A stretch of 64,000 nt of DNA from Streptomyces malaysiensis subsp. samsunensis. GTDB lineage: Bacteria > Actinomycetota > Actinomycetes > Streptomycetales > Streptomycetaceae. The first letter of the stretch is position 1; each line of letters opens with the position of its first letter. A program made the position numbers and the translations under genes. This document shows positions 24,496 to 32,799 of the stretch, piece by piece. Location: the NCBI RefSeq assembly GCF_024519315.1, contig NZ_JANIIC010000016.1, positions 62,001-126,000 of the forward strand, written 5' to 3'. The notes beneath the pieces were generated by a model that saw only the letters and a list, made by a program, of their open reading frames with translations, was not told where the DNA came from and did no database searches.

Positions 24496-26646
24496 TCAGC
24501 CGCCCTTTACCGCCCGTCCTGGCCGAGCGGGCGACGCACTGTCGGCCGAAGGGTTCTGCGCCTGTTGGCAGAGGGCCATGGCTCTGCTGAGCTTGGCCGC
24601 GTGATGGCTCAGACCCCACTGGCGGGCCTGGCTGATGATGGCGAGGATGTTGCTCCGCTCGCGGTCCAACCACCGCAGGGCGTGGTCCGGGCCGCCGTGC
24701 GGCGGCGACGCGCTGCCGTTGCCGATCGACCAGGCCGGGCGGTAACGCACCTGGCCGGTCAGCAACACATCACAGGCACTCTCCACGCGTGTCACGGTCT
24801 GGGCGGCCAACCGCCCGACGGCCTCGGTCTCCTCGGCGGAGTTCGGGGCGGGCAGGGAGCGGGCGAAACTGTGGACGAGGCTATGGAAGGAGTACCTGCC
24901 GAACTCGAACTGCTGAAGAAGGTTCACATCCAGCAGGTACTCCAGGATCCGCTCCGCGCTGTCCGGACCCGTGCCCAGCAGGGCGGCGGCCGCGGACACG
25001 TCGAAATCGGCGCCCGGGTGCAGAGTCAGCAGCCGGAAGGCGTCCTGATGGGCCGGCTCCATCACCCGGTAGGACGTGCGCAGAACCCCGGCGACGCTAC
25101 GGTCGCCCGACTCCAACTCCCTCAGGGCGTGGGTGTCGTCTTCGAGCCGGTCCGTCAGATGACGCACGCTCCAGTGCGGCCGCTTGCGCAATCGGGCCGC
25201 GCAGATCCGCAGCGCCAGCGGAAGGCCCCCACAGAGGCTGACCAGGCGGGCGGTCGCCTTCGGTTCCGCGGCCACCCGCTCGTGGCCCAGGAGCCGGCGC
25301 ATCAGCTCCACACCGTCCTCCTCGCCCAGCACGGCGAGCGAGAGCTCCTCGGCACCTTCCAGCTCCGGCAGCCGGACGCGGCTGGTGATGAGCACGAGAC
25401 TTCCCGCCGCGGTGGGCAACAGCGGTCTCACCTGGGCGACATCCCACGCATCGTCCAGGATCAGCAGTATCCGCCGTTTCGCACTGGTCATCCGCCACTT
25501 GGTCAGACGGCAGTCGTTGTCATCGGCGACGCATTCGTCCGCCACTCCCAGGGCCCGCAGCAGATCGCCGAGACCCCGCTCGGGGGAGAGCGGTTCCTCT
25601 GCCGAGGCGAAGCCGCGCAGGTCGAGATAGAGCTGGCCGTCCGGGTAGTCGCCCGCCAGCCGATGTGCGACATGCATGGCGAGGGCCGTCTTGCCGCTTC
25701 CCCCCATTCCCTCGACGACCACGATCCGGGGGCCCGTCTGCTCGGCCACGGGGTGCGCCATCGTCGTCAGCCGGCGTAACTCGTCCTGGCGTCCGGTGAA
25801 ATCGGCGAGGTCGCGCGGGATCGAGCGTGGAGCGGCCACGATCGAAGGCTCTTCTGCGGGAGGCTTCTGGTCCCGGCCCGCGGTCAGCCAGGCTTCGCCG
25901 CGCAGGATCGCCTCGTGCAGCTCCGTCAGCTCGGGGCTGGGGTCGATGCCCAGCTCCCCCGCCAGCAGTGACCGTATCCTGGCGTATTCCTCCACCGCCT
26001 CGGCCTGCCGGCCCGCCCGGTACAGGGCGAGCATGAGTTGACGCATCAGGGTTTCCCGGAAGGGGTGGGCGACGACGGACTCCCGGAGGTCGGCGATGAG
26101 TTCGCTCGTCTCACCCAGGTCCAGCCGTAGGTCGAAGCAGTGCTCGATCGCGGCGATATGACGTTCTTCCCAGGCGGGCCGCAGGGTGTCGATCAACGGT
26201 CCGCCCGCTCCGACGAGTATGGAACCGCGCCACAGCCCCAATGCGGCAGTCAAATCGGCGACCGCGTCCTTGAGGCGCCCCTCCGCGTGGGCGGCCTGCG
26301 CACGATGCGTCCAGAGGTCGAAGAGCCGCAGATCCAGGCTGTCGTCGTCGACCACCAGGCGGTACCCATGGCGCTCGGTGAGGATGATCTCCTGGCCGGA
26401 CGGGATCTGGTGTCGCAGCCGGGCGACGGCCTTGCGGATCTGCTGGGTCGCCGTGGAAGGGGGGTCTTCGCCCCATACCGCTTCGACCAGTCGGGGAATC
26501 GGCACCACCCATCCCGACTCGAGGAGCAGCAACCCGAGGACGCGCTCGTTGACAGGGCCATCGAGATTTAATCGCCTGTCACCGTCCCATGCCTCCAGCG
26601 CGCCGAGAATTTTGAAACACAGATGGTTTGGGGGGTTCGACTGCAT
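24496..26646 (-). CDS. SARP-family activator with NB-ARC ATPase (AfsR-like)
   Basis: 716 residues. OmpR-type winged helix (about 12-90, with VNERVLGLLLLESGWVVPIP and QQIRKAVARLRHQIPSGQ), bacterial transcriptional activation domain (about 95-245), then an NTPase with Walker A VEGMGGSGKTALAM, Walker B LLILDDAW and GLPLAL; the TPR part seen in larger AfsR homologues is short. ATG at 26646 is chosen for GGGAG seven bases upstream. It converges on the azapteridine operon, ending 26 bp from the methyltransferase, so it is the likely pathway activator. Confidence 0.88.
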   Translation of the reverse strand: MQSNPPNHLCFKILGALEAWDGDRRLNLDGPVNERVLGLLLLESGWVVPIPRLVEAVWGEDPPSTATQQIRKAVARLRHQIPSGQEIILTERHGYRLVVDDDSLDLRLFDLWTHRAQAAHAEGRLKDAVADLTAALGLWRGSILVGAGGPLIDTLRPAWEERHIAAIEHCFDLRLDLGETSELIADLRESVVAHPFRETLMRQLMLALYRAGRQAEAVEEYARIRSLLAGELGIDPSPELTELHEAILRGEAWLTAGRDQKPPAEEPSIVAAPRSIPRDLADFTGRQDELRRLTTMAHPVAEQTGPRIVVVEGMGGSGKTALAMHVAHRLAGDYPDGQLYLDLRGFASAEEPLSPERGLGDLLRALGVADECVADDNDCRLTKWRMTSAKRRILLILDDAWDVAQVRPLLPTAAGSLVLITSRVRLPELEGAEELSLAVLGEEDGVELMRRLLGHERVAAEPKATARLVSLCGGLPLALRICAARLRKRPHWSVRHLTDRLEDDTHALRELESGDRSVAGVLRTSYRVMEPAHQDAFRLLTLHPGADFDVSAAAALLGTGPDSAERILEYLLDVNLLQQFEFGRYSFHSLVHSFARSLPAPNSAEETEAVGRLAAQTVTRVESACDVLLTGQVRYRPAWSIGNGSASPPHGGPDHALRWLDRERSNILAIISQARQWGLSHHAAKLSRAMALCQQAQNPSADSASPARPGRAVKGG

Positions 26647-26741
26647 GATTGTGCTCCCACTGGTCGCGTCCCCCGTACACGCACAGAGCCTCCGCGTGGC
26701 CTCCCGCACTGCTTGCAAGGTGCTTGTTGCCCCTCAGATGG

Positions 26742-26936
26742 TCATGCCATACATGCGGTCGGATCAAGAGTTGCACTTATTGGAGTCTGCCTCCGCGGCG
26801 GTTCCTTGACATCCAACTTCACTGAACATAACTGTGGGTAGTCAAGGCGGGAGGCCAGGTACTTCTCGAGCAGGTGCTGTGCGAATTGCGCGGGAGCGAT
26901 GACCTTGTGGGGAATGTCCCACTGTTGGGGCCTCAT
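26742..26936 (-). CDS. Possible small protein upstream of the SARP gene
   Basis: A 64-residue frame, MRPQQWDIPHKVIAPAQFAQ then HLLEKYLASRLDYPQL, ends TACMA. It lies in a locally less GC-rich stretch and includes a TTA codon (rare in Streptomyces, decoded by bldA). The ribosome site is weak and no family is recognised. It may be noise or a decayed gene. Confidence 0.25.
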   Translation of the reverse strand: MRPQQWDIPHKVIAPAQFAQHLLEKYLASRLDYPQLCSVKLDVKEPPRRQTPISATLDPTACMA

Positions 26937-26998
26937 GGTCCCGTGTATGTGCTTACCGGTGCCTTCAATTGAACTGTGCCGATATCGCTGATATCGGG

Positions 26999-27235
26999 TC
27001 ACAAGGTCTGGTCCGGCGGCAGCGGCACGATGCTCACCGCACGGTAGTCGTACCCGTCCTGTTCGAAGCCGGGGGCTTCCCATACGAGGTCGACCCGCTG
27101 TCCGGGCGAGAGTGTGCGGAAGCCGGTCGCCTGGATGTTGGAGAAGTGGCCGAAGCAGCCGCCGGGGGTCTCGGGGGAATCGAGCACGCCCCACCCTTCC
27201 TCGTCGCTCCACTCGCGGACGGTCGCCATCACCAT
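26999..27235 (-). CDS. Cold-shock-domain protein
   Basis: 78 residues. Cold-shock fold pattern: TVREWSDEEGWGVLDSPETP, with the RNP1-like GWGV and FGHFSNI, then FRTLSPGQRVDLVWE. The sequence is more divergent than housekeeping CspA types and carries an extended C-terminus GYDYRAVSIVPLPPDQTL. Starts at ATG 27235. Binds single-stranded nucleic acid; specific role unknown. Confidence 0.85.
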   Translation of the reverse strand: MVMATVREWSDEEGWGVLDSPETPGGCFGHFSNIQATGFRTLSPGQRVDLVWEAPGFEQDGYDYRAVSIVPLPPDQTL

Positions 27236-27581
27236 GGGGTGGACCCTATGGGCTCCGGCGGCCTCGGCGCAGTTGGATTTCGAGGGCGCGCGGCCGTGCG
27301 GGTCGCCCCGGCTCCTCCATCGGACCCGACGGTCGGGGTGGCCGCTCCGGACATCCGGCACTCGTACAGCTGTCGGCAGCGGCCCGAGATCCACAACTCG
27401 GCCGTCGCCCGTGGGACCGCTCGCGGCAACCGGCCGGCATCCGCCGGCCCACCGACCAGCACTGCGGTACCAGGTCCCCGGTCCTCGGCTCCGGCCGACA
27501 CACGATCATTCGCAAGCCCGATGCCTCCTTCCGCCGGCGGGAGCCACCATGCTGGTGGAGACCTGCGAAGAGGAGCGCGTC
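27236..27581. other. Intergenic, nothing recognised
   Basis: No supported gene or repeat between the divergent cold-shock and cupin genes apart from their presumed promoters. A longer in-frame extension of the cupin ORF runs through it but lacks family sequence. Confidence 0.4.
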
Positions 27582-28100
27582 ATGTCATATCCGGAATTCC
27601 TCGAGTACCCGGAGCCCCGCTACCACGGCGACACGGGCGAAGTGAACGCGGCCTTCCGCCCGGCCAATACCCCACCCGACATCTCCTCGCCCGGCGGTTC
27701 TACCCACTACCTCGCCACCAATGAATCGACGGGTGGGGAATTCGGCCTGTACAAGATGGAGTTGGGCGCCCGGTCCGCCGGAGCGAAGACCCACTTCCAC
27801 AAGGCCATGTCGGAGTCCTTCTACATCCTCTCCGGTGAACTGGAGCTCTACAACGGCGAGAGGTGGGTCACCGGCCGTGAGGGCGATTTTCTGTATGTAC
27901 CGGTCGGCGGCCTGCACGCCTTCAGGAACGAAACCGACGAACCCATGTCCATGCTCTTGCTCTTCTCCCCGGGCGCCCCACGCGAGGAATACTTCGAGCG
28001 GGTCGCGGAGATGACGCGGCGCGGCGGGGAGGAACTCGAGCGGTTTCGCATCCGGCACGACAGCTACTTCGTGGAGGACTTCGAGCCCGAGGGGGAGTAG
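27582..28100 (+). CDS. Cupin-domain protein
   Basis: 172 residues with one cupin barrel: motif 1 around AKTHFHKAMSESFYILSGEL (His, His, Glu metal ligands) and motif 2 DFLYVPVGGLHAFRNET (His). Substrate unknown; some cupins of this kind act in secondary-metabolite tailoring. ATG at 27582 follows GAGGAG; an in-frame ATG at 27549 would add 11 residues. No evident operon partners. Confidence 0.85.
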   Translation: MSYPEFLEYPEPRYHGDTGEVNAAFRPANTPPDISSPGGSTHYLATNESTGGEFGLYKMELGARSAGAKTHFHKAMSESFYILSGELELYNGERWVTGREGDFLYVPVGGLHAFRNETDEPMSMLLLFSPGAPREEYFERVAEMTRRGGEELERFRIRHDSYFVEDFEPEGE

Positions 28101-28139
28101 CCGCAACAGGGGTCTTGTCCGATCAGGCCGGCGAGGCGA

Positions 28140-29093
28140 TCACGGGACGAGTATGAGCTTGCCGCCGGGTCGGCGGGACCGGCTGAGTTCGGCCGCCTCC
28201 TGGATATGGTCGAGCGCGTAGGCGCGGGCCACCGATACGACCAGGACGCCTTCACCGGCCAGCCGCGCGAACTCGTCCATCCGGTCGTAGCGCAGGTCGA
28301 TTTGGGTGATCCTGGCGCCCAGCTCGGCCGCGGCGGCGAAGTCCGAGACGGTGAGGACGCGGTCGGAGTCGCCGGTGAGCCCGATCAGGGTCGGCAGCGA
28401 GCCGCCGGCCGGGGCGGCCTGGTCGGCACGGTCGATCCGGCCGCCGGTCGGAGCCGTGTCCAGGGCGCGGTCGAGGCGGCCTCCGGCCAGTGCGGCGACG
28501 CGGTCGGCCATGCCGTCGCCGTAGCCGGTCACCCGGGCGCCGATCTCTTCCAGGGCGGCGGCCCGCGCCGGCCCGGCGGTGGCGATCACCCGGACACCCC
28601 GGTGCAGCGCGAGGCGCACCGCCGCCTCACCCACAGTGGAGCCCGCGCCGTGGACGAGCAGCACCTCACCCGGCTGGACGCCGAGGTCGTCGAGCGCATG
28701 CCACGCCGTCTCGGCCGCCATCGGCAGCGCGGCGGCCTGCTCGGCGGTGACGCCCTCGGGAATCCGCGCCCAGGCCGCCATCAGCGCATACTCGGCGGCG
28801 CCGGCCGTCGGGCCGTCGAAGGCCGCCGGGCCGAACACGCGGTCGCCGATCTCCACGCCGGTGGTGCCCTCCCCGAGCGCGTCGACGGTGCCCGCGATCT
28901 CGAAGCCGATCCCGCGCGGCAGCGGCGGCAGACGGTCGGCCAAGAGGCCGTCGATCACCGCCCAATCGGACGGGGTCAGACCACACGCCCGCACGGCGAT
29001 CCGGATCTGACCGGGGCCCGGCTCCGGCTTCGGGACGTCGCGGAGCACGATCACGTCCGGGGATCCGAACCGGTCGAACTGAAGAGCCTTCAT
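28140..29093 (-). CDS. Zinc-independent MDR oxidoreductase, second copy
   Basis: 317 residues, same architecture as the gene at 8606: GroES-like domain (CGLTPSDWAVIDG, IGFEIAGTVDALG) and Rossmann motif VHGAGSTVGEAAVRLALHRG. No zinc ligands. ATG at 29093 has GGGAG six bases upstream. Divergent from the TetR gene at 29180, with two palindromic operators between. Probably an inducible detoxifying quinone or enone reductase. Confidence 0.87.
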   Translation of the reverse strand: MKALQFDRFGSPDVIVLRDVPKPEPGPGQIRIAVRACGLTPSDWAVIDGLLADRLPPLPRGIGFEIAGTVDALGEGTTGVEIGDRVFGPAAFDGPTAGAAEYALMAAWARIPEGVTAEQAAALPMAAETAWHALDDLGVQPGEVLLVHGAGSTVGEAAVRLALHRGVRVIATAGPARAAALEEIGARVTGYGDGMADRVAALAGGRLDRALDTAPTGGRIDRADQAAPAGGSLPTLIGLTGDSDRVLTVSDFAAAAELGARITQIDLRYDRMDEFARLAGEGVLVVSVARAYALDHIQEAAELSRSRRPGGKLILVP

Positions 29094-29111
29094 GACGATC
29101 TCCCTGTGTGA

Positions 29112-29166
29112 TGACAGCATCTGCTGTCATCGACCCTAACACCCATGACGACAGCATCTGCTGTCA
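29112..29166. promoter_or_regulatory. Twin palindromic TetR operators
   Basis: TGACAGCATCTGCTGTCA at 29112-29129 is a perfect palindrome. A second copy at 29149-29166 differs in one base. Centre-to-centre spacing is 37 bp. They fill the 86-bp divergent promoter and are the evident binding sites of the adjacent TetR protein, allowing simultaneous repression of both genes. Confidence 0.85.
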
Positions 29167-29179
29167 TATCCTGGTGGGC

Positions 29180-29752
29180 ATGCCACGATGGGAATCCGAC
29201 GCACAGGGCCGACTCGAGCGGGCGGCGCTCGAACTATTTGAGACGCAGGGGTTCGAGCGCACCTCGGTCGCGCAGATCGCGCGTACCGCCGGTCTGACCG
29301 AGCGTTCCTTCTACCGCTACTTCCCCGACAAGCGGGAAGTCCTCTTCGCCGACAACGAGCTGGAGGCTCACCTCGTCGCCCAGGTCGAGGCGGCCGACCC
29401 AAGCCTCAGGCCGATCGAGGCGCTGCTGACCGCGCTGGGAACCGCGGACGAGGTCTTTCATCCGCGCGATTTTCTGCTGCGCCGCATCAAGGTGATCGCC
29501 GCCAACCCGGCACTGGCCGAGCGTGATCTGATCAAGCTCGCCGACATCGCCGACGCGCTGGCGCGGGCACTCGAACGCCGCGGCGTCGAGCCCGGCAAGG
29601 CACGCTTCATCATCGACGTGGCGATAGCGATCTCCCGGCGCGCCACATCCCGCTGGCTCGCCGAGCCGGACGCGGCGCTCTCCGAACTCGTCGCCCAGGC
29701 CGCCGCCGAACTGCGCGAGACGGTCACGCCGCCGGGCCCGACGGTCCGCTGA
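29180..29752 (+). CDS. TetR-family repressor
   Basis: 190 residues. DNA-binding helices near residues 10-55: RTSVAQIARTAGLTERSFYR then YFPDKREVLFAD. The C-terminal domain has the acyl-CoA-independent helical pattern of the family. Start ATG at 29180 is 14 bp after the second operator; longer starts would place the operators inside the gene. Represses itself and the divergent oxidoreductase. Confidence 0.88.
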   Translation: MPRWESDAQGRLERAALELFETQGFERTSVAQIARTAGLTERSFYRYFPDKREVLFADNELEAHLVAQVEAADPSLRPIEALLTALGTADEVFHPRDFLLRRIKVIAANPALAERDLIKLADIADALARALERRGVEPGKARFIIDVAIAISRRATSRWLAEPDAALSELVAQAAAELRETVTPPGPTVR

Positions 29753-29780
29753 GTCCGCCGTGTGCGGATCTTCTGTGAGG

Positions 29781-29819
29781 GGACTCCGGCCCCGCGGTCC
29801 AATGTCGGGGCCGGAGTCC
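29781..29819 (+). terminator. Strong hairpin after the TetR gene
   Basis: GGACTCCGGCCCCG (29781-29794) pairs perfectly with CGGGGCCGGAGTCC (29806-29819), 11-nt loop, 28 bp after the TetR stop, followed by TTG. Confidence 0.85.
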
Positions 29820-29988
29820 TTGCCCCGCGATCGGCGGCCGTGCCTGGCTGCGCCGACCGCAGGGTGTCCGGGAGGGCGGGCCGCTGACACCGCCGCTCCG
29901 GTGGGGTGGCTGAGCCCAGTGGCCCAGCCGGGCTAGGCGCGAACGGCGAGCAACGTGGCTCGTGTGGCGGGGGCCTGGCGACGATGCC

Positions 29989-30177
29989 TCACTCGTCACC
30001 TCCTGACCGCGTCTGCCTCGCGACCTCCTCATAGGCGCGCAAAAGCTGCTGCCCTTCCCGGCAGACGGTGCCGGGCGTGCGGCAGGCCAGGCAGCCTGCG
30101 GCGTGTTCGATGGCCGCGCGCCACTCGTCGGTGAACGGGGCCCTGGTCTCCTCGGAGGTCTGCTCGACGGCCGTCAT
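29989..30177 (-). CDS. Small hypothetical protein with CxxC, regulator-linked
   Basis: 62 residues including AAIEHAAGCLACRTPGTVC, with three Cys. ATG at 30177 overlaps the restored stop of the upstream gene by ATGA. This pair is commonly found beside XRE regulators in Streptomyces, in which the small protein follows a roughly 200-residue partner. Function unknown. Confidence 0.6.
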   Translation of the reverse strand: MTAVEQTSEETRAPFTDEWRAAIEHAAGCLACRTPGTVCREGQQLLRAYEEVARQTRSGGDE

Positions 30178-30766
30178 CGGGTCCTGCCCCGATCGATGAC
30201 GCGGCGCATGGCGGCAGCCTCGGTGACTGCGTCACGTTGGTAGGTCCGGGCGTGACGGGGCAGGCGTAGACGGTGCGGCCGGCGCCGCTGCCGCCGTGCT
30301 GGATGTCGACGGTGACCGGCTCATCGGTGGGGAGTTCACAACGATGGCACGTCTGTCGGCCCTGGAGGGTGGGGCCGAACTCGGCGCGATCGGCCTCGGC
30401 CAGCGCTTCCCACAACTTCCCCGCGTCGGTCAGGTAATGGTCGGCCGAGAGAGGGACGCGCCAGTGGGCGCTGGGGCCCTCCGTCCAGGAGATGGGCGGT
30501 ACGCCGAGGTACGTGCTCTCATCGGCCAGCTCGGTGAGGACACGGACCTGCCGCAGGTGCCAACTCGTAGCGGAGCCCACCTCGACGAGCCAGTACAGGG
30601 TGCCGTGTCTGTCTTGGATCACGGCGCCGGTGGCGTCGCCGAGTGTCTTCAGAGCGCGCTCGCCGATGGCCTGGGCCGCGCGGACGGCGTCCCACCGATC
30701 GCCTGCGGGTAACGCCTCGACATCCATGGCGGGCGGCGGAGTCCATGGCAGGGTTCTGGTCATCAT
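30174..30766 (-). pseudogene. Frameshifted hypothetical protein beside XRE fragment
   Basis: Residues from MMTRTLPWTPPPAMDVEALP to GRTVYACP are in one frame, including a CxxC (TCHRCELPTDEP). After that the family-like ending HARTYQRDAVTEAAAMRRVI reads in another frame and its stop overlaps the next ATG. Inserting one C in the run TGCCCCGTC near 30255 restores a single frame, and the interval length is one base short of a multiple of three. So it is a 1-nt deletion or a sequencing error. If genuine, the protein gains an unrelated tail. Confidence 0.65.
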
Positions 30767-30931
30767 CAGGTGTCTCCGTAGCGGCGTGTTACATCGTCCG
30801 TGGTTGGGTCGTTAACCCGCTGACCTACTCAGCGGACGTCCCTGCTCATCACGTTATGAATCAGCGCATTGGGTATGAACCGACCGCGAGTACGGGATGA
30901 TGACGGATCCACGACCGAGCTTGGGGGACTC

Positions 30932-31081
30932 ATGGCGAATCGTCAGCCGCCTACCCTGACCACGGGTCGGGGCAAGGCCGATCGAGCCCGCCGAGGCGTC
31001 GTTTCCGGCTATGTCCTACGGCTCATAAGGGAGCAGCTGGACCTCACTCAAGACGCGCTGGCCGAACGCTTCCGGGTCTCG
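30932..31081 (+). pseudogene. Truncated XRE-type helix-turn-helix regulator
   Basis: ATG at 30932 gives MANRQPPTLTTGRGKADRAR then VLRLIREQLDLTQDALAERFRVS, the beginning of a widespread Streptomyces HTH regulator. Homology stops at about 31080 in the recognition region and the frame continues as low-quality sequence. The C-terminal part, usually several hundred residues, is lost. It is divergent from the frameshifted partner, so the whole module looks decayed. Confidence 0.6.
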
Positions 31082-31236
31082 TTTCCCCGGAGTGATGGGC
31101 CGGTCCCATTGCCTCTGACGCCCCCGCACAAGCGTAACGAGCGGGGCGGTCAGGGGCGCGTCGAGGAAGGGGCTCAGGGCGATCACGGCGGCCGCGTGGC
31201 GGGGCGGCGGTCGGCGGCGGCGAAAGGATGTGGTGT

Positions 31237-31275
31237 GCCCCGTCGGCACGAGTCCGGCGTACGTGCCGACGGGGC
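31237..31275 (-). terminator. Hairpin terminator for the secreted-protein gene
   Basis: GCCCCGTCGGCACG (31237-31250) pairs with CGTGCCGACGGGGC (31262-31275), an 11-nt loop, 20 bp beyond the stop of the gene at 31295. Confidence 0.85.
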
Positions 31276-31294
31276 GCGGGCGGCCGTCGCCCGT

Positions 31295-31669
31295 TCAGCA
31301 GTTGACGTATTTCATGGCGAGCCGTACGAACGGGTCACCGGTCCCGGCATCCAGGTACACGGGGGACGAGTCGCCCTTTGGCCCGGCCCAGTCGCTGTCG
31401 ACGGTCCGGCCGTACGAGGTGTACCCACGCACGTAGGGGCACCGGCCGTCGGCCTTGGTGTCCGTGACGGTGCCGATGGCGAGGTTCTTGTTGTAGCACC
31501 ACTGGCCGGAGGCAACGCCCTCCGCGCTCGAGACGGTCCAGTTGTGCGGACATCCGGGGACCTGGACCGAGGATGCGCTGGTGGGCGTTGCGGCGTGGGC
31601 AGCCGAGAAGGGAAACGCGGCCAACAGCCCTGCGCCGGCGATGGCCGTCGCGAGGTACTTCTTGAGCAT
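31295..31669 (-). CDS. Secreted small protein of unknown function
   Basis: 124 residues. Sec signal peptide MLKKYLATAIAGAGLLAAFP ending SAAHA, cleaved before ATPTSASS. The mature part has four Cys (CPHN, WCYN, RCPY, and terminal VNC), suitable for two disulfides, and many aromatic and Gly residues, suggesting a compact extracellular fold. I do not recognise the family. ATG at 31669 follows AGGAG. Followed by a strong terminator, so monocistronic. Confidence 0.75.
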   Translation of the reverse strand: MLKKYLATAIAGAGLLAAFPFSAAHAATPTSASSVQVPGCPHNWTVSSAEGVASGQWCYNKNLAIGTVTDTKADGRCPYVRGYTSYGRTVDSDWAGPKGDSSPVYLDAGTGDPFVRLAMKYVNC

Positions 31670-31778
31670 GGGTGTCTCCTGGGTGATGTGTGACGCGGTG
31701 ACACGCGGACCAGAGGCGGTCGACGTGCGGAGGAACACCCCGATCGTGTGGGCAGCGCGTGCCGACGTCCACGGATTC

Positions 31779-31804
31779 GCCGTCCGGGACATGTCCCGGA
31801 CGGC
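31779..31804. other. 26-bp perfect palindrome
   Basis: GCCGTCCGGGACA and its exact complement are adjacent with no spacer. It lies 110 bp upstream of the secreted-protein gene and 99 bp downstream of the nuclease stop. It may be a dimeric regulator operator or a hairpin terminator for the nuclease gene. Confidence 0.55.
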
Positions 31805-31902
31805 CTGGGACAGCAGAACCGCGGGTCTACGCCGCTACCGCGAGGGTGCGCCGGGTGTCACAGGGCGCGATATCCGCCCATCCTGCGGCCGATCGAGAGC
31901 CG

Positions 31903-32586
31903 CTATCGGCTTCGGGGCCGGCCGCCGTTGCCCGTGCCGTTGAGCGGGATCAAGGACTCCAAGGTGGCGCCCCGCACCCAGGCGCCGAGGAGGTTCCGGT
32001 GCATGGCGAGGATCTCATGTTTCACCGCGAGCCTCTCCGCGGCCCGGGTGAAGTCGCAGGTGGCGACGAACACCGCGACATCCGCGCCGTGTTCGGCCTT
32101 CGCGGTGCCGAGGAACTTCTGCATATCGCCGCTCGGCACGGTCCGGTGGGGTGCGTAGTGCTTGCACTGGATCACCAGCCGGCGCCCGTCCGGCATCCGG
32201 CCGACGACATCGGCGCCCAGGTCGCCCGACTTCCCCGAGACGATGACGTGGGTGCAGCCGTCCCGGCGGCACAGCTCCGCGACGTACCGCTCGAACCGCT
32301 GCCAGGTCATGGTGTCGATCTCGGCCATGGAGCGCTCACGTGCGGCGTTCTCCTCCTCGGCCCGCCAGGCCCGGTGTTCCGCCATGGTCCGCAGATGGGT
32401 TCGCCACAGCCACCAGCCGACGCCGCCGAGCAGGCCCACGAGGACCACCCCGACGACGTACGGCCACACCGTCTGCCAGGTCAGGGCCAGTGCGAGGACC
32501 GCCACGGCACCGCCGGTCCAGGCCGTGCGGCGCAGCCGCGCCTTCGCCCGCCGTAACGCCGCTCCACGTCGCCGTCGCACAGCCAT
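31903..32586 (-). CDS. Membrane-anchored Mrr-type restriction endonuclease-fold protein
   Basis: 227 residues. Two adjacent hydrophobic segments (about 24-62, WTGGAVAVLALALTW and VVGVVLVGLLGGVGWWL), then a PD-(D/E)xK domain with FERYVAELCRRDGCTHVIVS, SGDLGADVVGR and LVIQCKHYA (Asp and Q-x-K catalytic set). Found widely in Streptomyces. It may cleave modified or foreign DNA at the membrane. No methyltransferase nearby, consistent with an Mrr-like modification-dependent activity. Confidence 0.82.
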   Translation of the reverse strand: MAVRRRRGAALRRAKARLRRTAWTGGAVAVLALALTWQTVWPYVVGVVLVGLLGGVGWWLWRTHLRTMAEHRAWRAEEENAARERSMAEIDTMTWQRFERYVAELCRRDGCTHVIVSGKSGDLGADVVGRMPDGRRLVIQCKHYAPHRTVPSGDMQKFLGTAKAEHGADVAVFVATCDFTRAAERLAVKHEILAMHRNLLGAWVRGATLESLIPLNGTGNGGRPRSR

Positions 32587-32688
32587 CGCGCCCCCCTGTC
32601 GGCTTCTTCCCGGCAGTTTCGGGAGTGGCGGGCCGCCCCCGCAAGAGCGCCTTTCGGGCCCCTTATGGACGCCGCCTTATGGATCGGG

Positions 32689-32704
32689 TCTGCCGTGGGC
32701 GAAT
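32689..32704. promoter_or_regulatory. PopR-type box upstream of clpP genes
   Basis: TCTGCCGTGGGCGAAT lies 96 bp before the first clpP. The same pattern, TCTGCC-N3-GGCGAAT, recurs upstream of the regulator gene at 34757-34772. PopR is known to activate clpP3-clpP4 through partly palindromic TCTGCC/GGCAGA-like boxes; assignment is by this match. Confidence 0.6.
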
Positions 32705-32799
32705 CTGCTGCGGGCCGAGATTCCTTACCGGACAAGCGAATTGGGCCGATGGTGAAAGGACCGCGGCGGTGTGGGCCGCGGCACTCACGAGGAGGTCCG

